Under the pieces are notes generated by a model. The model was not told where the DNA came from and did no database searches. It saw only the letters and a list, made by a program, of their open reading frames with translations. The translations under genes were made by a program, and so were the position numbers. From the NCBI RefSeq assembly GCF_008973485.1, contig NZ_CP031223.1, positions 2,170,001 through 2,234,000 on the forward strand: a DNA stretch of 64,000 bases, written 5' to 3'. This DNA is from Psychrobacillus glaciei (GTDB taxonomy: Bacteria > Bacillota > Bacilli > Bacillales_A > Planococcaceae). Positions 1 through 9,837 of the stretch are shown here, one piece after another (within the stretch, counting starts at the first letter, position 1; each line of letters starts with the position of its first letter).

Positions 1-909
1 GATTTTAGTATCCTGAGAAAAATCAAGGAATACTGGTTCATCATGAATATCTTCTGGACGAATGCCAAGAATGATATCTTTCCCTTCATAACCTTGATCA
101 CGAAGCAATTTCAGTTTCCCTTCAGGAACCAGAACTTTTACATCTCCCATGACAAAATAATTCTCTACTATTTTACCATCCAAGAAGTTCATCGCAGGAG
201 AACCGATAAATCCTCCAACAAAAACATTGTTAGGCTCATCGTAAACTTCCTTAGGTGCACCTACTTGTTGTATAAAACCATCTTTCATTACTACAAGACG
301 AGTTGCCATTGTCATTGCTTCCGTTTGATCATGAGTTACATAAATGGTAGTTGTTTGTAAACGTCTGTGTAGTTTTTGGATCTCCGTACGCATTTGAACA
401 CGCAACTTTGCATCTAAGTTGGATAATGGCTCATCCATTAAAAATACTTCCGCGTCACGAACAATAGCACGTCCTAAAGCAACACGCTGCCGCTGACCTC
501 CTGAAAGTGCTTTTGGTTTACGATTTAAAAGTTCCTCAAGTCCCAAAATTTTAGCAGCATTATCAACACGCTTTTTTATTTCATCTTTTTTAAATTTACG
601 AAGCTTTAAACCAAAAGCCATGTTGTCGTAAACGTTCATATGTGGATAAAGCGCATAGTTTTGAAAAACCATTGCAATATTTCGCTCTTTTGGTGGAACA
701 TCATTTACTCTTTTTTCACCAATGAAAAGGTCGCCTTCTGATATTTCCTCCAAACCAGCAATCATTCTAAGTGTAGTTGATTTCCCACAACCCGATGGTC
801 CAACTAATACTAAAAATTCTTTGTCTCTAATTTCTAGATTAAAGTCTTGTACAGACACTACATCTTTATCATATACTTTTTTAATATTCACTAACTTTAA
901 TTCAGCCAT
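1..909 (-). CDS. ugpC: Sugar ABC transporter ATP-binding protein, MsmX/UgpC type (C-terminus beyond window)
   Basis: The reading frame starts with an ATG at 909 and stays open to base 1, giving about 302 residues; the family is about 365 long, so the end of the C-terminal regulatory domain is missing. Visible in order are Walker A (GPSGCGKST), Q-loop ([10 protein letters not shown]), the signature [14 protein letters not shown], Walker B ([11 protein letters not shown]), the H-loop (THDQTEAM) and the start of the TOBE region (GIRPEDI). Members of this family are shared energising subunits for several carbohydrate importers in Bacillales and sit on the inner face of the membrane. A cre-like site lies just upstream, fitting catabolite control. 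Which importer it serves cannot be told from here. Confidence 0.93.
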   Translation of the reverse strand, partial: MAELKLVNIKKVYDKDVVSVQDFNLEIRDKEFLVLVGPSGCGKSTTLRMIAGLEEISEGDLFIGEKRVNDVPPKERNIAMVFQNYALYPHMNVYDNMAFGLKLRKFKKDEIKKRVDNAAKILGLEELLNRKPKALSGGQRQRVALGRAIVRDAEVFLMDEPLSNLDAKLRVQMRTEIQKLHRRLQTTTIYVTHDQTEAMTMATRLVVMKDGFIQQVGAPKEVYDEPNNVFVGGFIGSPAMNFLDGKIVENYFVMGDVKVLVPEGKLKLLRDQGYEGKDIILGIRPEDIHDEPVFLDFSQDTKI

Positions 910-922
910 TTTAATCCCCCTA

Positions 923-936
923 TGTAAGTGCTTTCA
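923..936. promoter_or_regulatory. Candidate CcpA cre site upstream of the ABC ATPase
   Basis: TGTAAGTGCTTTCA (or TGAAAGCACTTACA on the other strand) differs at one position from the cre consensus TGWAANCGNTNWCA. It lies 14 bases upstream of the start codon, where bound CcpA would block transcription or early elongation. The match is seen directly; the regulation is inferred. Confidence 0.55.
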
Positions 937-1051
937 CTAACTACTAAAAGTATATAATATTTACTCAATTCGGATAATGGTAAATATGCACAAAGATTTG
1001 CTCATTTCTGGTGCATGTTTACTAGGAAGAATTTAGGGAATTAAAACAAGT

Positions 1052-1942
1052 TCATTTTCTTGATAATAATGCTAAGTAAACGGTCATTGCATGGTGAAAT
1101 TGTCGTACATCAATTCCCGTCTTTTCAAAAAAGCGATCTAATCGATATTGAAGACTATTTCGATGCATATGTAAAAATTTTGAAGTCTCTGATATATTTA
1201 AATTACATTGAAAAAACACTTCGATCATTTTCAGTGTTTCTTCATCCGTCAGTGTTTCTTGTAAAATAGTTTGACTTATATCGGTACGTAAGTCAGGTTC
1301 AGTTTGATTAATAAGTAGAAATGGTAATGCATCAATATACGTTACTACAGTCTTATTCGAATAGATAAATACTTTCTTGGCTACATTTGTTAATGATTGA
1401 AAGTGCTGTGCTACATCCTTCAAACTTTTCTTAAAAGGACCGACAAAGAAGTTGATTTTCACATATAAATCACTCATTAGTATATCGATAATCTGTTCGA
1501 ATGATATACTATCTTCATAGATTGTTTGTTCTTCTATAATGACCCCTTCATGTCCATTTTCCCACAAAATAGATACTTGTTTGGCAAAAAGCTCCTGTAT
1601 CACTTCTTTGAATAAAATAGGGTCAATTTGATTCTTTTGGATGGAGAAATAAACAAAACGATAAGAATTACTCGACTTGAATTCAACGTGAGCATTTGAT
1701 TCAGAAGAATAAACTACTTCTCGCCACTTTTTTTCTTCCAACGTAGGAATTGGAAATTGTATATGATGAGGTAATAAAAAAGTAGTTAATAACGAAATAT
1801 CTTTGGCGGTTAATTCCTCTTCACAAATCCCAATAATCTCATTTTTATCTGTCGTAAACCATTTATAGTTACTATCTAAATCATCAATTCCCGCTATATA
1901 TATACGTAGTGAAGGGTATATTTTTCTTAAATGATTGATCAT
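1052..1942 (-). CDS. PucR/CdaR-type helix-turn-helix transcriptional regulator
   Basis: A protein of about 296 residues whose last ~60 residues form the PucR C-terminal helix-turn-helix (ISETSKFLHMHRNSLQYRLD, then KTGIDVR), the DNA-binding end of PucR, CdaR and AdeR-like activators. The N-terminal ~230 residues match no effector domain I recognise. The frame can be extended eight codons to a TTG at 1966, but AAGAGGTG sits 5-6 bases before the ATG at 1942, which decides the start. It stands alone between the ABC ATPase and argH and could control either neighbour; no target site was identified. Confidence 0.8.
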   Translation of the reverse strand: MINHLRKIYPSLRIYIAGIDDLDSNYKWFTTDKNEIIGICEEELTAKDISLLTTFLLPHHIQFPIPTLEEKKWREVVYSSESNAHVEFKSSNSYRFVYFSIQKNQIDPILFKEVIQELFAKQVSILWENGHEGVIIEEQTIYEDSISFEQIIDILMSDLYVKINFFVGPFKKSLKDVAQHFQSLTNVAKKVFIYSNKTVVTYIDALPFLLINQTEPDLRTDISQTILQETLTDEETLKMIEVFFQCNLNISETSKFLHMHRNSLQYRLDRFFEKTGIDVRQFHHAMTVYLALLSRK

Positions 1943-2023
1943 TGAAACACCTCTTTCGTTTACCAAGGGTTTTAATAGATAATTGTATCTATCATAATGT
2001 TACCATATTCATTTTTAGATAGA

Positions 2024-2072
2024 TAAAAAAACTGTAGACAACATCGTAATCAACGAGTGTCTACAGTTTTTA
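2024..2072 (-). terminator. Rho-independent terminator after argH
   Basis: Arms AAAAACTGTAGACA and TGTCTACAGTTTTT form a stem of about 14 bp, followed on the minus strand by a run of T. The hairpin begins immediately after the argH stop codon. Confidence 0.9.
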
Positions 2073-3446
2073 TTATGCTAAACATTTCTTTGCTTCTTCA
2101 ATTTGGAGTTGTACTTGTTCAAAACCTGTTCCACCAAAGGAATTTCTCCTTTTGACAGCAGCTAGTGGTGATAATACATCGAAAATATCCGAATTGAATA
2201 AATTACTTGCTTCTTGCAAATCTTCTAGTGGAAGATCTAATAAGAAATACCCACGTTGGATACATAATAATACTAGCTTTCCTGTTACTTCATGCGCTTC
2301 ACGGAATGGAACCCCTTTTGCCGCAAGATAATCGGCAAGCTCTGTCGCATTTGAAAAGTCTTTGTGTACTGTATCTCGAAGATGCTCTGTATGGACATTC
2401 ATTGTACGAACCATGCCTTCAAATATTTTCAACGATCCAACGATTGTATGCACCGTATCAAACATACCTTCTTTGTCTTCTTGCAAATCTTTGTTGTAAG
2501 CAAGAGGCAATCCTTTAATGACAGTTAATAAGCCCATCAAGTTCCCATAAACACGACCTGTTTTTCCACGGATTAACTCGGCCATATCAGGGTTTTTCTT
2601 TTGAGGCATAATACTTGAACCAGTAGAGAACGAATCATCGAGTTCGATAAAGTTAAACTCTGCGCTTGACCATAAAATAATTTCTTCTGCAAATCTGGAT
2701 AAATGCGCCATTAACATAGAAGAATTACTTAAAAACTCTACGATGAAATCTCGATCACTTACCGCATCCATGCTATTTGCATATACTTGAGCAAAACCTA
2801 AATACTCAGCAGAAAGCTTACGATCAATTGGGAAAGTAGTTCCTGCAAGCGCACCAGCTCCAAGTGGAGAAATGTCTATACGTTTTATAGAATCATTAAA
2901 GCGTTCTTTATCTCTTTCAAGCATCCAAAAATATGCCATTAAATGATGAGCAAATGAAATTGGCTGTGCACGTTGTAAATGGGTATATCCAGGTGCAAGT
3001 GTTTCCACATGGATTTCTGCTTGTGCCACAATTGTTTTTTGGAAAAGCTCGATCAACTCGATGATTTCTGCTACTCTATTTTTCAAAAATAGGTGCATAT
3101 CAGTTGCTACTTGATCGTTTCTGCTGCGACCAGTATGCAATTTACCACCGACAGGACCAATTAAATCAATTAACATTTTTTCTAAATTTAAATGAATATC
3201 TTCATTTGCAACAGTAAACTCTAATGTATTTTCTGCTGCGCGTTTTTTTAATTGTACAAGTCCACCTAAAATCTTCTGCACATCTTCTGCAGGTAAAATA
3301 TTGCAGTCTCCAAGCATTTGAACATGCGCAATACTTCCATCCAAATCTTCCATTACTAATGTTTGGTCGAAACTAATAGATGCTCCAAATTTATCTACCC
3401 ATTGTTCTGCTGATTTTTGAAATCTTCCGCCCCAAAGTTTGGTCAT
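2073..3446 (-). CDS. argH: Argininosuccinate lyase
   Basis: A 457-residue protein of standard length that splits argininosuccinate into arginine and fumarate, the last step of arginine synthesis. The fumarase/ASL superfamily signature [12 protein letters not shown] is present, as are the HTGRSRNDQ and TPLxH-like (THLQRAQP) substrate-binding segments. The start overlaps the end of argG by four bases, so the two are translationally coupled and form an operon. The terminator abuts the stop codon. Nothing unusual was seen. Confidence 0.97.
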   Translation of the reverse strand: MTKLWGGRFQKSAEQWVDKFGASISFDQTLVMEDLDGSIAHVQMLGDCNILPAEDVQKILGGLVQLKKRAAENTLEFTVANEDIHLNLEKMLIDLIGPVGGKLHTGRSRNDQVATDMHLFLKNRVAEIIELIELFQKTIVAQAEIHVETLAPGYTHLQRAQPISFAHHLMAYFWMLERDKERFNDSIKRIDISPLGAGALAGTTFPIDRKLSAEYLGFAQVYANSMDAVSDRDFIVEFLSNSSMLMAHLSRFAEEIILWSSAEFNFIELDDSFSTGSSIMPQKKNPDMAELIRGKTGRVYGNLMGLLTVIKGLPLAYNKDLQEDKEGMFDTVHTIVGSLKIFEGMVRTMNVHTEHLRDTVHKDFSNATELADYLAAKGVPFREAHEVTGKLVLLCIQRGYFLLDLPLEDLQEASNLFNSDIFDVLSPLAAVKRRNSFGGTGFEQVQLQIEEAKKCLA

Positions 3447-4651
3447 GCTTTCACCTTCCCTGCTCCTTTATTCACCATCGCATGAACTTTAGTTGGAAGA
3501 CCCCAAAGTTCGATAAATCCAACTGCTGATGCATGGTTAAATTCATCGTCTGCTGTGTAAGTAGCAAGTTTTTCATCATATAGAGAGTTCGGTGATTTAC
3601 GTCCTTCTACAATTGCATGTCCTTTAAATAATTTCACACGAACTGTACCGTTTACATATACTTGTGTTTCTTTTAAGAATGCTTCTAAAGCAGTTCTTAA
3701 TGGAGAGAACCAAAGACCTTCATAAATAAGTTCCGTCAATTTTTTCTCCATTACTGGTTTAAAGTGAGCCAATTCTTTTACTAGTGTAATATCTTCTAAT
3801 TCCTTATGTGCAAGAAGTAATGTATGAGCTCCTGGAATTTCATATACTTCACGTGATTTAATCCCGACAAGACGGTTTTCTACGTGATCGATACGACCAA
3901 CTCCGTGTTTCCCTGCTAAATCATTTAATTTTAATATTAATTCGTATAGTTTGTATTCCACACCATCAAGCGCAATTGGAACACCATTAATAAATTCGAT
4001 TTCAATAATTTCTGCAGTATCGGGAGCATCTTCCAATGCAACTGTTAAATCGTATGCATCTGCTGGAGGTGCTGCCCATGGATCTTCTAAAATACCACAT
4101 TCACTTGCACGTCCCCAAAGATTTTGGTCAATAGAGAATGGACTATCTAGATTAATTGGAATGGGAATATTTTTTTCTTTTGCGTATGCAATTTCTTCCT
4201 CACGACTCCAGCTCCATTCACGAACGGGTGCAATTACTTCTAAACTTGGATTCAATGCTTTAATAGAAACCTCAAAACGAACTTGGTCATTCCCTTTACC
4301 TGTACAACCATGAGCTACAGCAGTTGCTCCAGTTTGTTCTGCAATTTCCACTAACTTTTTAGAAATTAACGGACGAGATAGTGCAGAAACAAGTGGGTAT
4401 TTATTTTCGTACCATGTATGAGCTTGTAAAGAAATCAATGCATATTCATTCGCAAATTCTTCTCTTGCATCAATCATATAACTTTCAATAGCACCAACTT
4501 CTAGTGCTTTGTTTTTTACGAATTCTAGATCTTTGCCTTCTCCGACGTCTAGACAGACTGCAACAACGTCATATCCCTCGTCTTTCAACCATGTAATTGC
4601 TACGGAAGTATCTAGACCACCTGAATATGCTAAAACGATTTTTTTATTCAT
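3443..4651 (-). CDS. argG: Argininosuccinate synthase
   Basis: A 402-residue cytosolic ATP-dependent ligase joining citrulline and aspartate. The PP-loop SGGLDTS lies at about residues 10-16, and the conserved [11 protein letters not shown] segment is intact. It is the first gene of the argGH operon, with ribosome site GGAGG six to eight bases before the ATG. A good promoter and a palindrome lie directly upstream. The rest of arginine synthesis is not in this window. Confidence 0.97.
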   Translation of the reverse strand: MNKKIVLAYSGGLDTSVAITWLKDEGYDVVAVCLDVGEGKDLEFVKNKALEVGAIESYMIDAREEFANEYALISLQAHTWYENKYPLVSALSRPLISKKLVEIAEQTGATAVAHGCTGKGNDQVRFEVSIKALNPSLEVIAPVREWSWSREEEIAYAKEKNIPIPINLDSPFSIDQNLWGRASECGILEDPWAAPPADAYDLTVALEDAPDTAEIIEIEFINGVPIALDGVEYKLYELILKLNDLAGKHGVGRIDHVENRLVGIKSREVYEIPGAHTLLLAHKELEDITLVKELAHFKPVMEKKLTELIYEGLWFSPLRTALEAFLKETQVYVNGTVRVKLFKGHAIVEGRKSPNSLYDEKLATYTADDEFNHASAVGFIELWGLPTKVHAMVNKGAGKVKA

Positions 4652-4679
4652 TTAATATTCCTCCAATGTATTATTATAC

Positions 4680-4731
4680 GTATATTTAGTATTAATATAC
4701 AAAATGTAACACGCTGGATGCATAAATACAA
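4680..4731 (-). promoter_or_regulatory. argG promoter with an overlapping palindrome
   Basis: On the minus strand TTGTAT (4731-4726) and TACATT (4708-4703) are separated by 17 bp. A perfect palindrome, GTATATT-N7-AATATAC (4680-4700), covers the expected transcription start. That is a typical repressor position; ArgR would be the obvious protein, but the sequence does not closely match the Bacillus ARG box, so the identity of the binder is inferred. Confidence 0.5.
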
Positions 4732-4829
4732 CTATTAATTTATAATTATGAGGAGTAAATTCTATTACAAACAGTTTTATTGATTTCATCTAAAGATAAA
4801 AAGATAATAGAAGAAAGGAGCGTGTTGAA

Positions 4830-5849
4830 ATGTCAAATTTATTTTCGCCTATTACACTAAAAGGACTTACATTAAAGAATAAAATTGTAATGGCCCCTAT
4901 GTGTCAGTATTCAGTAGAGGCAAAAGATGGTGCCCCAAATGATTGGCATTATGTACATTATGTTTCTAGAGCAGTTGGAGGAACAGGACTTATTATTCTA
5001 GAAATGACTGACGTTGAGCCAGATGGGAGAATTACTGATTTCGATTTAGGTTTATGGTCAGATGAGCAAATTCCTGCATATGAAAGAATCGTCCATGAAG
5101 TACATAAATATGATGCGAAAATTGGAATTCAAATTGCACATGCCGGTAGAAAAGCAACAGATGCTAAGCAACCTGTTGGCTCATCTGAAATTCCTGTAGA
5201 TGTAGATTGGAAGATACCAAGAGCTCTAACAACCGAAGAAGTTCAAGCAATGATTTTAAAATTTAAAGATGCTGCAAGGCGTGCAGTATTAGCAGGATTC
5301 GATACGATTGAACTCCACGGAGCACATGGATATTTAATTCATCAATTCCACTCACCAGCGATTAATAATAGAACCGATGAATACGGAAAAGACTTGTCCA
5401 AATTTGGAGTAGAAGTAATTCAAGCAGTTCGAAGTGTTATGCCTAAAGAAATGCCACTCCTATTCCGCATATCAGCTGTTGAGTATATGGACAATGGATA
5501 CGGACTGGAGCACTCATTAGAAATTGCTAAAAAGTATAAAGATGCAGGAGTTGATGTATTCCATGTTTCAAGTGGTGGTGAAGCAACTCCAGGTAAAATA
5601 AAACCAACGAATACTCCCGGATACCAAGTTCCGTTTGCTGAAGCATACAAAGAAGCATTAAACGTACCAGTGATTGCAGTAGGCATACTAGAAGATCCGA
5701 ATCTTGCCGAAAAAGTGATCGAAAAAGACCAAGCTGATCTAGTCGCTATTGGAAGAGGTATGTTAAAGGATCCGTATTGGGCACTTCATGCTGAAGAAGT
5801 GATTACCGGTAAAACAGTCCCGCCAACACCCTATAAAAGAGGATTTTAA
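4830..5849 (+). CDS. namA: NADPH dehydrogenase, old yellow enzyme family (YqjM-like)
   Basis: A 339-residue FMN enzyme that reduces activated C=C bonds of enals, enones and nitro compounds with NADPH. It keeps the hallmarks of the YqjM class: Cys25 and Tyr27 in MCQYS, which tune the flavin, and the active-site histidine pair in ELHGAHGYLIHQF. The C-terminal YKRGF matches the arginine finger at the YqjM dimer interface. AAAGGAG lies nine bases before the ATG. It is divergent from argG and monocistronic, with its own terminator. Confidence 0.95.
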   Translation: MSNLFSPITLKGLTLKNKIVMAPMCQYSVEAKDGAPNDWHYVHYVSRAVGGTGLIILEMTDVEPDGRITDFDLGLWSDEQIPAYERIVHEVHKYDAKIGIQIAHAGRKATDAKQPVGSSEIPVDVDWKIPRALTTEEVQAMILKFKDAARRAVLAGFDTIELHGAHGYLIHQFHSPAINNRTDEYGKDLSKFGVEVIQAVRSVMPKEMPLLFRISAVEYMDNGYGLEHSLEIAKKYKDAGVDVFHVSSGGEATPGKIKPTNTPGYQVPFAEAYKEALNVPVIAVGILEDPNLAEKVIEKDQADLVAIGRGMLKDPYWALHAEEVITGKTVPPTPYKRGF

Positions 5850-5863
5850 TAAAGCAGAGAATA

Positions 5864-5908
5864 GTAAACCACCTATTGCTAGTTTGGCAATTGGGTGGTT
5901 TACTTTTT
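5864..5908 (+). terminator. Terminator after namA
   Basis: GTAAACCACC pairs with GGTGGTTTAC, extended inward by ATTGC/GCAAT, and is followed by TTTTT. Confidence 0.9.
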
Positions 5909-5950
5909 ACTTTAGAAAGTCCTTTATTTTGGTAAGCTTTATAAAAGATT

Positions 5951-6403
5951 TTATTCATTCTCAACTGCTTTTATTTGAGTATATTCAATAAGCGATATCT
6001 TCATTTTTGAATTTCCTTCTTCATACCTATCTCTAGAGTAAAGATTTGGAACATCTATTCTTATATCTATTAAATCCAACTAATTACCATTGCTATCATC
6101 TTTTTCATTCTCAAGTCTAACTGCCAACTTTACATTATACCAAAATTCAGATTCCTTTTTAGTATGATCCACGATTAAACCAACTTTTAAAACTTTAGAG
6201 ACTTCCCACTTCATTTGTTTTCCGTATTTTTCTTTTATCATTGTATTGATGTCTGGTTCTATTAATGTTAATAAAATATCCTCACTTGTTGCATAAGTAT
6301 CTTTCATTATCCATCCAGCTTCTGTGACTTCTGAACTTGCTAAATTACTAATTGGAAAAGTAAACAAAATTATAAGAAAGAAGCAACATATCCTTTTAAT
6401 CAC
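5951..6403 (-). pseudogene. Small secreted protein, DUF3888-like, split by an in-frame TAG
   Basis: From the ATG at 6403 the frame encodes an N-terminal signal peptide (hydrophobic residues 5-21, ending near LAS-SEV) and a short extracellular domain, and stops at TAG (6080-6082) after 107 residues. The same frame then continues for 42 more sense codons with coding-like composition (DVPNLYSRDRYEEG is visible) to TAA at 5951. The whole would be about 150 residues, nearer the length I expect for such proteins. The simplest reading is a recent nonsense mutation; the 107-residue product could still be made. The DUF3888 assignment is by resemblance of the first part only. Confidence 0.55.
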
Positions 6404-6426
6404 TATATATTCTTCAAAAACCTGTA

Positions 6427-7010
6427 TTATTTTATAAGAATAGAAAATGCAGTATATACTAATAATACAGCCATAATTATATTAAACTGATTTCTATAAG
6501 TTGATAAGAACGTTTGAAAATCGATCCAAACATACTCCAACTGAAGGTGCTCATAAAACCAACAAAAGCAAGAAATAGCGAAAAAAATAGTAAGCTGAAA
6601 TGTGAAGTATGATACGGTAGGATGAAAGTTGATGTTGCAGTTATGCCATATAATATACCTTTCGGGTTGATGAATTGTAAAAGCATACCTGTTAAAAAAC
6701 TGTTATTTTTATCTCCCTTATTGTTCTGATTTTTATTTTTACTAGTAATTATTTTTATTGCCAGATACAACATATAGATTGCACCTAAAATAGTCATAAT
6801 AAATTCAATTTTAGGAATGAAATTTTCAAGTAAAAGATTAAAATAGGTACTCAATAACATGATGACAAAGAAACCTGCACCCACTCCTAAACAAAATCCG
6901 ATTGTCTTTTTTAACCCGAATTTGTTAGCAAATAACATTGCCATAATATTATTGGGACCTGGTGTAAAACTTGTAACAAAAACATATAGCAAAAACGATA
7001 ATATAGGCAA
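6427..7010 (-). pseudogene. LysE/RhtB-family amino-acid exporter with a C-terminal frameshift
   Basis: The first ~165 residues are a normal LysE-family membrane protein, with FTPGPNN near the N-terminus and a cluster of five to six hydrophobic segments. At a four-T run (plus bases 6517-6520) the frame slips: as written it ends with SIFKRSYQLIEISLI at 6477. Adding one T restores the family's last helix (FNIIMAVLLVYTAFSILIK) to a stop at 6427, giving about 194 residues. The real start is the TTG at 7010, preceded by GGGGAG. It is divergent from an XRE-cupin regulator, a common pairing. Either a recent frameshift or a sequence error. Confidence 0.75.
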
Positions 7011-7056
7011 ATTGAACTCCCCTTCCGCATTGTATGTTATAATGACTAAAATAGAC

Positions 7057-7085
7057 ACTATAACGAATTACTTTTTATTGTACAA
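7057..7085 (-). promoter_or_regulatory. Promoter for the LysE-type gene
   Basis: On the minus strand TTGTAC (7085-7080) and TATAGT (7062-7057) are spaced 17 bp. An inverted repeat TATAACGA (7059-7066) / TCGTTATA (7091-7098) flanks the -35 region and overlaps the -10, a plausible operator for the divergent XRE regulator. Confidence 0.5.
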
Positions 7086-7119
7086 TACAGTCGTTATATT
7101 GTAAAAGAGGAGTGTGTTT

Positions 7120-7674
7120 ATGGAAGAAATAAATCTTATCATTGCAAAAAACTTAAGAGCCTTTAGAGAAAGTAAGAAATTAAGTCTTGAAAAGGTGGCA
7201 GAATTAACTGGAGTTAGTAAAACGATGATCGGCCAAATAGAAAGGGGTGAATCTAGCCCTACCATTACAACTATTTGGAAAATAGCCAATGGGTTAAAAA
7301 TTTCTTTTACCTCACTAATAAATAGTCCGCAGCCAGATACAAAAATTATTTTAAGAAGCGAAATTCAAGCATTATCTGAAGACAATGGAAAATATCGAGT
7401 CTATCCCAACTTTCCCTTTGAAGATGATAAGCGCATTGAAGTTTATTCAGTCGAGATAGAAAAAGGTGGATTCTTAAGCGCTGATTCGCACAGAGAAGGA
7501 ACTGAAGAATTCATAACGGTTTTTGAAGGAGAACTAACTGTACGTGTAAATAACATGGAATATACACTAAGAAATGCTGATTCTATTAGATTCAAGGCTG
7601 ACAGACAACATACCTATCATAATTCAGGAGAAACATTAACTCGATTAAGTATGATCTTATATTATCCAATCTAA
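7120..7674 (+). CDS. XRE-family regulator with C-terminal cupin domain
   Basis: About 184 residues: an N-terminal Cro/C1 helix-turn-helix (LEKVAELTGVSKTMIGQIER) and a C-terminal cupin sensor with HREGTEEF and a late histidine (RQHTYHNSG). Proteins of this layout usually control a divergently transcribed transporter or amino-acid gene, here the LysE-type exporter. AGAGGAG seven bases before the ATG at 7120 favours it over the in-frame GTG at 7114. A terminator follows directly. Confidence 0.88.
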   Translation: MEEINLIIAKNLRAFRESKKLSLEKVAELTGVSKTMIGQIERGESSPTITTIWKIANGLKISFTSLINSPQPDTKIILRSEIQALSEDNGKYRVYPNFPFEDDKRIEVYSVEIEKGGFLSADSHREGTEEFITVFEGELTVRVNNMEYTLRNADSIRFKADRQHTYHNSGETLTRLSMILYYPI

Positions 7675-7705
7675 AAAACCCGTTCCACAAGAATCGGGTT
7701 TTTCT
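7675..7705 (+). terminator. Terminator after the XRE-cupin gene
   Basis: AAAACCCG pairs with CGGGTTTT around a 12-base loop, followed by TTC. Confidence 0.7.
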
Positions 7706-7816
7706 TCTGTTTTTATTTGTAACTTTGTTACAGTGAACCTATTAATCTAAACAGAATATTATTTACATAAGAAAAAAGAGCTGTATTAACAACTCCTAGT
7801 TCTTCCGCTAAAGCTC

Positions 7817-8854
7817 TCAGTTGTTGAAGAAGGTGAAGGAATTATCTAAAGATAAATTTTCTAATTCATTTAAACATAATGTTAATCTATTCATAATCAT
7901 GTCCTTATCACCCATTTGTTGCAGTGTCTTAGGGTTCAATTCACTTTCATTTAATATTTCATAGTGTTCATGAGCCTCTAATAATGTCCACAAGATATAT
8001 TCGTCCAATAAACATTTATACAAATTCACATTATCACTTATGTAACCTTTCATAAAACCGTCTGCAATTCTACTCAATATATTAGAATTTTTATTATAAG
8101 CATGTTTTCGGTATCTTGGTGCATTAGAATAGGCAGGAAGAAGGAATTTGTAACAAAAAACAAAATACCCAGCATATTTCAAATCGAAATCTAACTTTGG
8201 AAAAGGGTCAATTATAGAAACATTATCTAAATTAAGGATTATATTTTCTGGAGTTACATCTTGATTGACTAATGATATCTTTTGCTGGTTTTCTCGTCTG
8301 TTTTCAATTAAGTTTAATAACTTATTTACTACTTTTTCGCGATTAAATGTTAAATCAGACGTAGTCAAACTATTTAATATACTTAAATAAAAGTCATTTT
8401 CATTTTGCCAAATGTAGTTCACTTCTTGTTGTTTCTTTCCTTCAAGATTTTTACCGTTCCATATAATATTACCAAATCCCTGTATTTCGGGATCTTTTCT
8501 GTGCATAACCTTAAAGAATTCGCCTAACACTTCTCCGATTTTAAATGCTTCAGAATCGCTTAGATATTGAAGTATTTTTCCTTTACCCATAAAGCTTTCT
8601 ACGGTGAATACTAGTGATTCTTCCTGGAAATAGTCAAAGAAAGAAGGACAAATGGGAAAAGAACACTGATTAGCCTGGTTGTAATAAACCTTTGAAGATT
8701 CATATTCAGTAATCAAGTCAATTTCTTTATATGCTTGTAATTGCCCATATGCTTTCTTTTTCCTGATTCTTAGTACAAGATCCTCTTCAATATTACTTTC
8801 TATTCTATAGACATTATGCCAAGAACCTTCACCAATTTTCGAAATATGCTCCAT
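7817..8854 (-). CDS. APH/choline-kinase-like phosphotransferase, start codon uncertain
   Basis: A 345-residue protein of the aminoglycoside-phosphotransferase fold. The glycine loop IGEGSWHNVY is at the N-terminus, and the catalytic loop reads NQDVTPENIILN, so the usual histidine of HxD is asparagine but the Asp and distal Asn are kept; the metal-binding motif is SIIDPF. The substrate cannot be named; antibiotic resistance should not be assumed. The frame stays open about 23 codons upstream of the ATG (ending ...AVEKLKIENIK), with an AAAGGA near the far end but no ATG, GTG or TTG start there. The true start may have been lost or be unusual. Confidence 0.7.
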   Translation of the reverse strand: MEHISKIGEGSWHNVYRIESNIEEDLVLRIRKKKAYGQLQAYKEIDLITEYESSKVYYNQANQCSFPICPSFFDYFQEESLVFTVESFMGKGKILQYLSDSEAFKIGEVLGEFFKVMHRKDPEIQGFGNIIWNGKNLEGKKQQEVNYIWQNENDFYLSILNSLTTSDLTFNREKVVNKLLNLIENRRENQQKISLVNQDVTPENIILNLDNVSIIDPFPKLDFDLKYAGYFVFCYKFLLPAYSNAPRYRKHAYNKNSNILSRIADGFMKGYISDNVNLYKCLLDEYILWTLLEAHEHYEILNESELNPKTLQQMGDKDMIMNRLTLCLNELENLSLDNSFTFFNN

Positions 8855-9001
8855 CTTTATATTTTCTATTTTTAATTTCTCAACAGCATTCTTCAGATCA
8901 TTATCTTTTATTACTATTTATCCTTTCTAAAAACGGTTTGTACTTCAAGTAATCTGACATTTTGTAAAAAAAACACTTATAGCAGGATCGCTACCAGTTA
9001 C

Positions 9002-9121
9002 TTAAAAAACGTGATTCTCTCCCTTTAATCTTTTAACCTCTTTCTCTAAATAATCAAGACGTTTATGGATTCTATAAATAATTGGTAAATACGCAATTGC
9101 GATAATAATTAACCATCCCAT
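9002..9121 (-). CDS. 39-residue membrane-anchored small protein
   Basis: ATG at 9121 with AAGGGGGAAG about six to ten bases upstream, then one hydrophobic helix (WLIIIAIAYLPIIY) and a charged amphipathic tail (KRLDYLEKEVKRLKGEN) that could form a coiled coil. The good ribosome site and the helix-plus-tail pattern support a real gene. Function unknown. Confidence 0.65.
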   Translation of the reverse strand: MGWLIIIAIAYLPIIYRIHKRLDYLEKEVKRLKGENHVF

Positions 9122-9186
9122 TGATTAACTTCCCCCTTAATCATAATGGATTATTTTTCATTAATTAATAACAATATTATTTTGTA

Positions 9187-9837
9187 TTACCGATCCACTG
9201 ATACTTTTTCTCCTAAACCACCATCATCCCGTATTTCAAACTTCCCAATTTTTCCTGGTTCAGAAAGAATTGCCGCTCCTTTTACTTCGTGTTGTGAAAC
9301 TTCACCTGCATTATTCGTATATTCTACCTGAGCGGTAAAGTCGTAAAACTTGGGTGTGTTATTATTCTCACTTTTAGTTACTTGTATATCACTAACTATC
9401 ATTTCGTACCGAACATTTTCGCCAAAGCCTAAATAACCATAATGGTAATTAAAAGCAATAGCATTAGAAATAAGGGTTTCAAAGGCATAATCCATAAAGT
9501 AAGGTCCATACATTTTTTTCACTAAATCCTCGTAGGCAAGCCATTCATCTGAAACCCCCGACTCTTCGACTCCATTTACTTCATTAGCTTCAGGTGTGTT
9601 GCTGCCAATTTCGGTCATTTTTTTATTAATATTTTTGACAATAACCAAATATTCTTCGTTCGGAACTGTAAATTCAGATTCAAGAACAGCCTGGACTGCT
9701 TCTCTATTTTTATCTTCTGATGAAACATCCACTACTTCTTGGAGTTCAGGATTTTCTTCCGAACAGCCTACAAACAGAAAACACAAACTAATCAAGTATA
9801 AGATGCCTCCTATTTTTTTGATTTGTTTATTATACAT
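9187..9837 (-). CDS. Lipoprotein of unknown function
   Basis: 216 residues with an N-terminal signal peptide and a lipobox, LFVGC at residues ~21-25, so the mature protein should be lipid-anchored outside the membrane. The rest is acidic and hydrophilic, with no motif I recognise. It is followed 66 bases later by the 39-residue membrane protein on the same strand. Confidence 0.8.
   Translation of the reverse strand: MYNKQIKKIGGILYLISLCFLFVGCSEENPELQEVVDVSSEDKNREAVQAVLESEFTVPNEEYLVIVKNINKKMTEIGSNTPEANEVNGVEESGVSDEWLAYEDLVKKMYGPYFMDYAFETLISNAIAFNYHYGYLGFGENVRYEMIVSDIQVTKSENNNTPKFYDFTAQVEYTNNAGEVSQHEVKGAAILSEPGKIGKFEIRDDGGLGEKVSVDR

Noticed and set aside
43..360. Plus-strand frame of 105 codons
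   Set aside because: It lies antisense inside the ABC ATPase, whose minus-strand frame has all ABC motifs; the plus frame has no recognisable domain.
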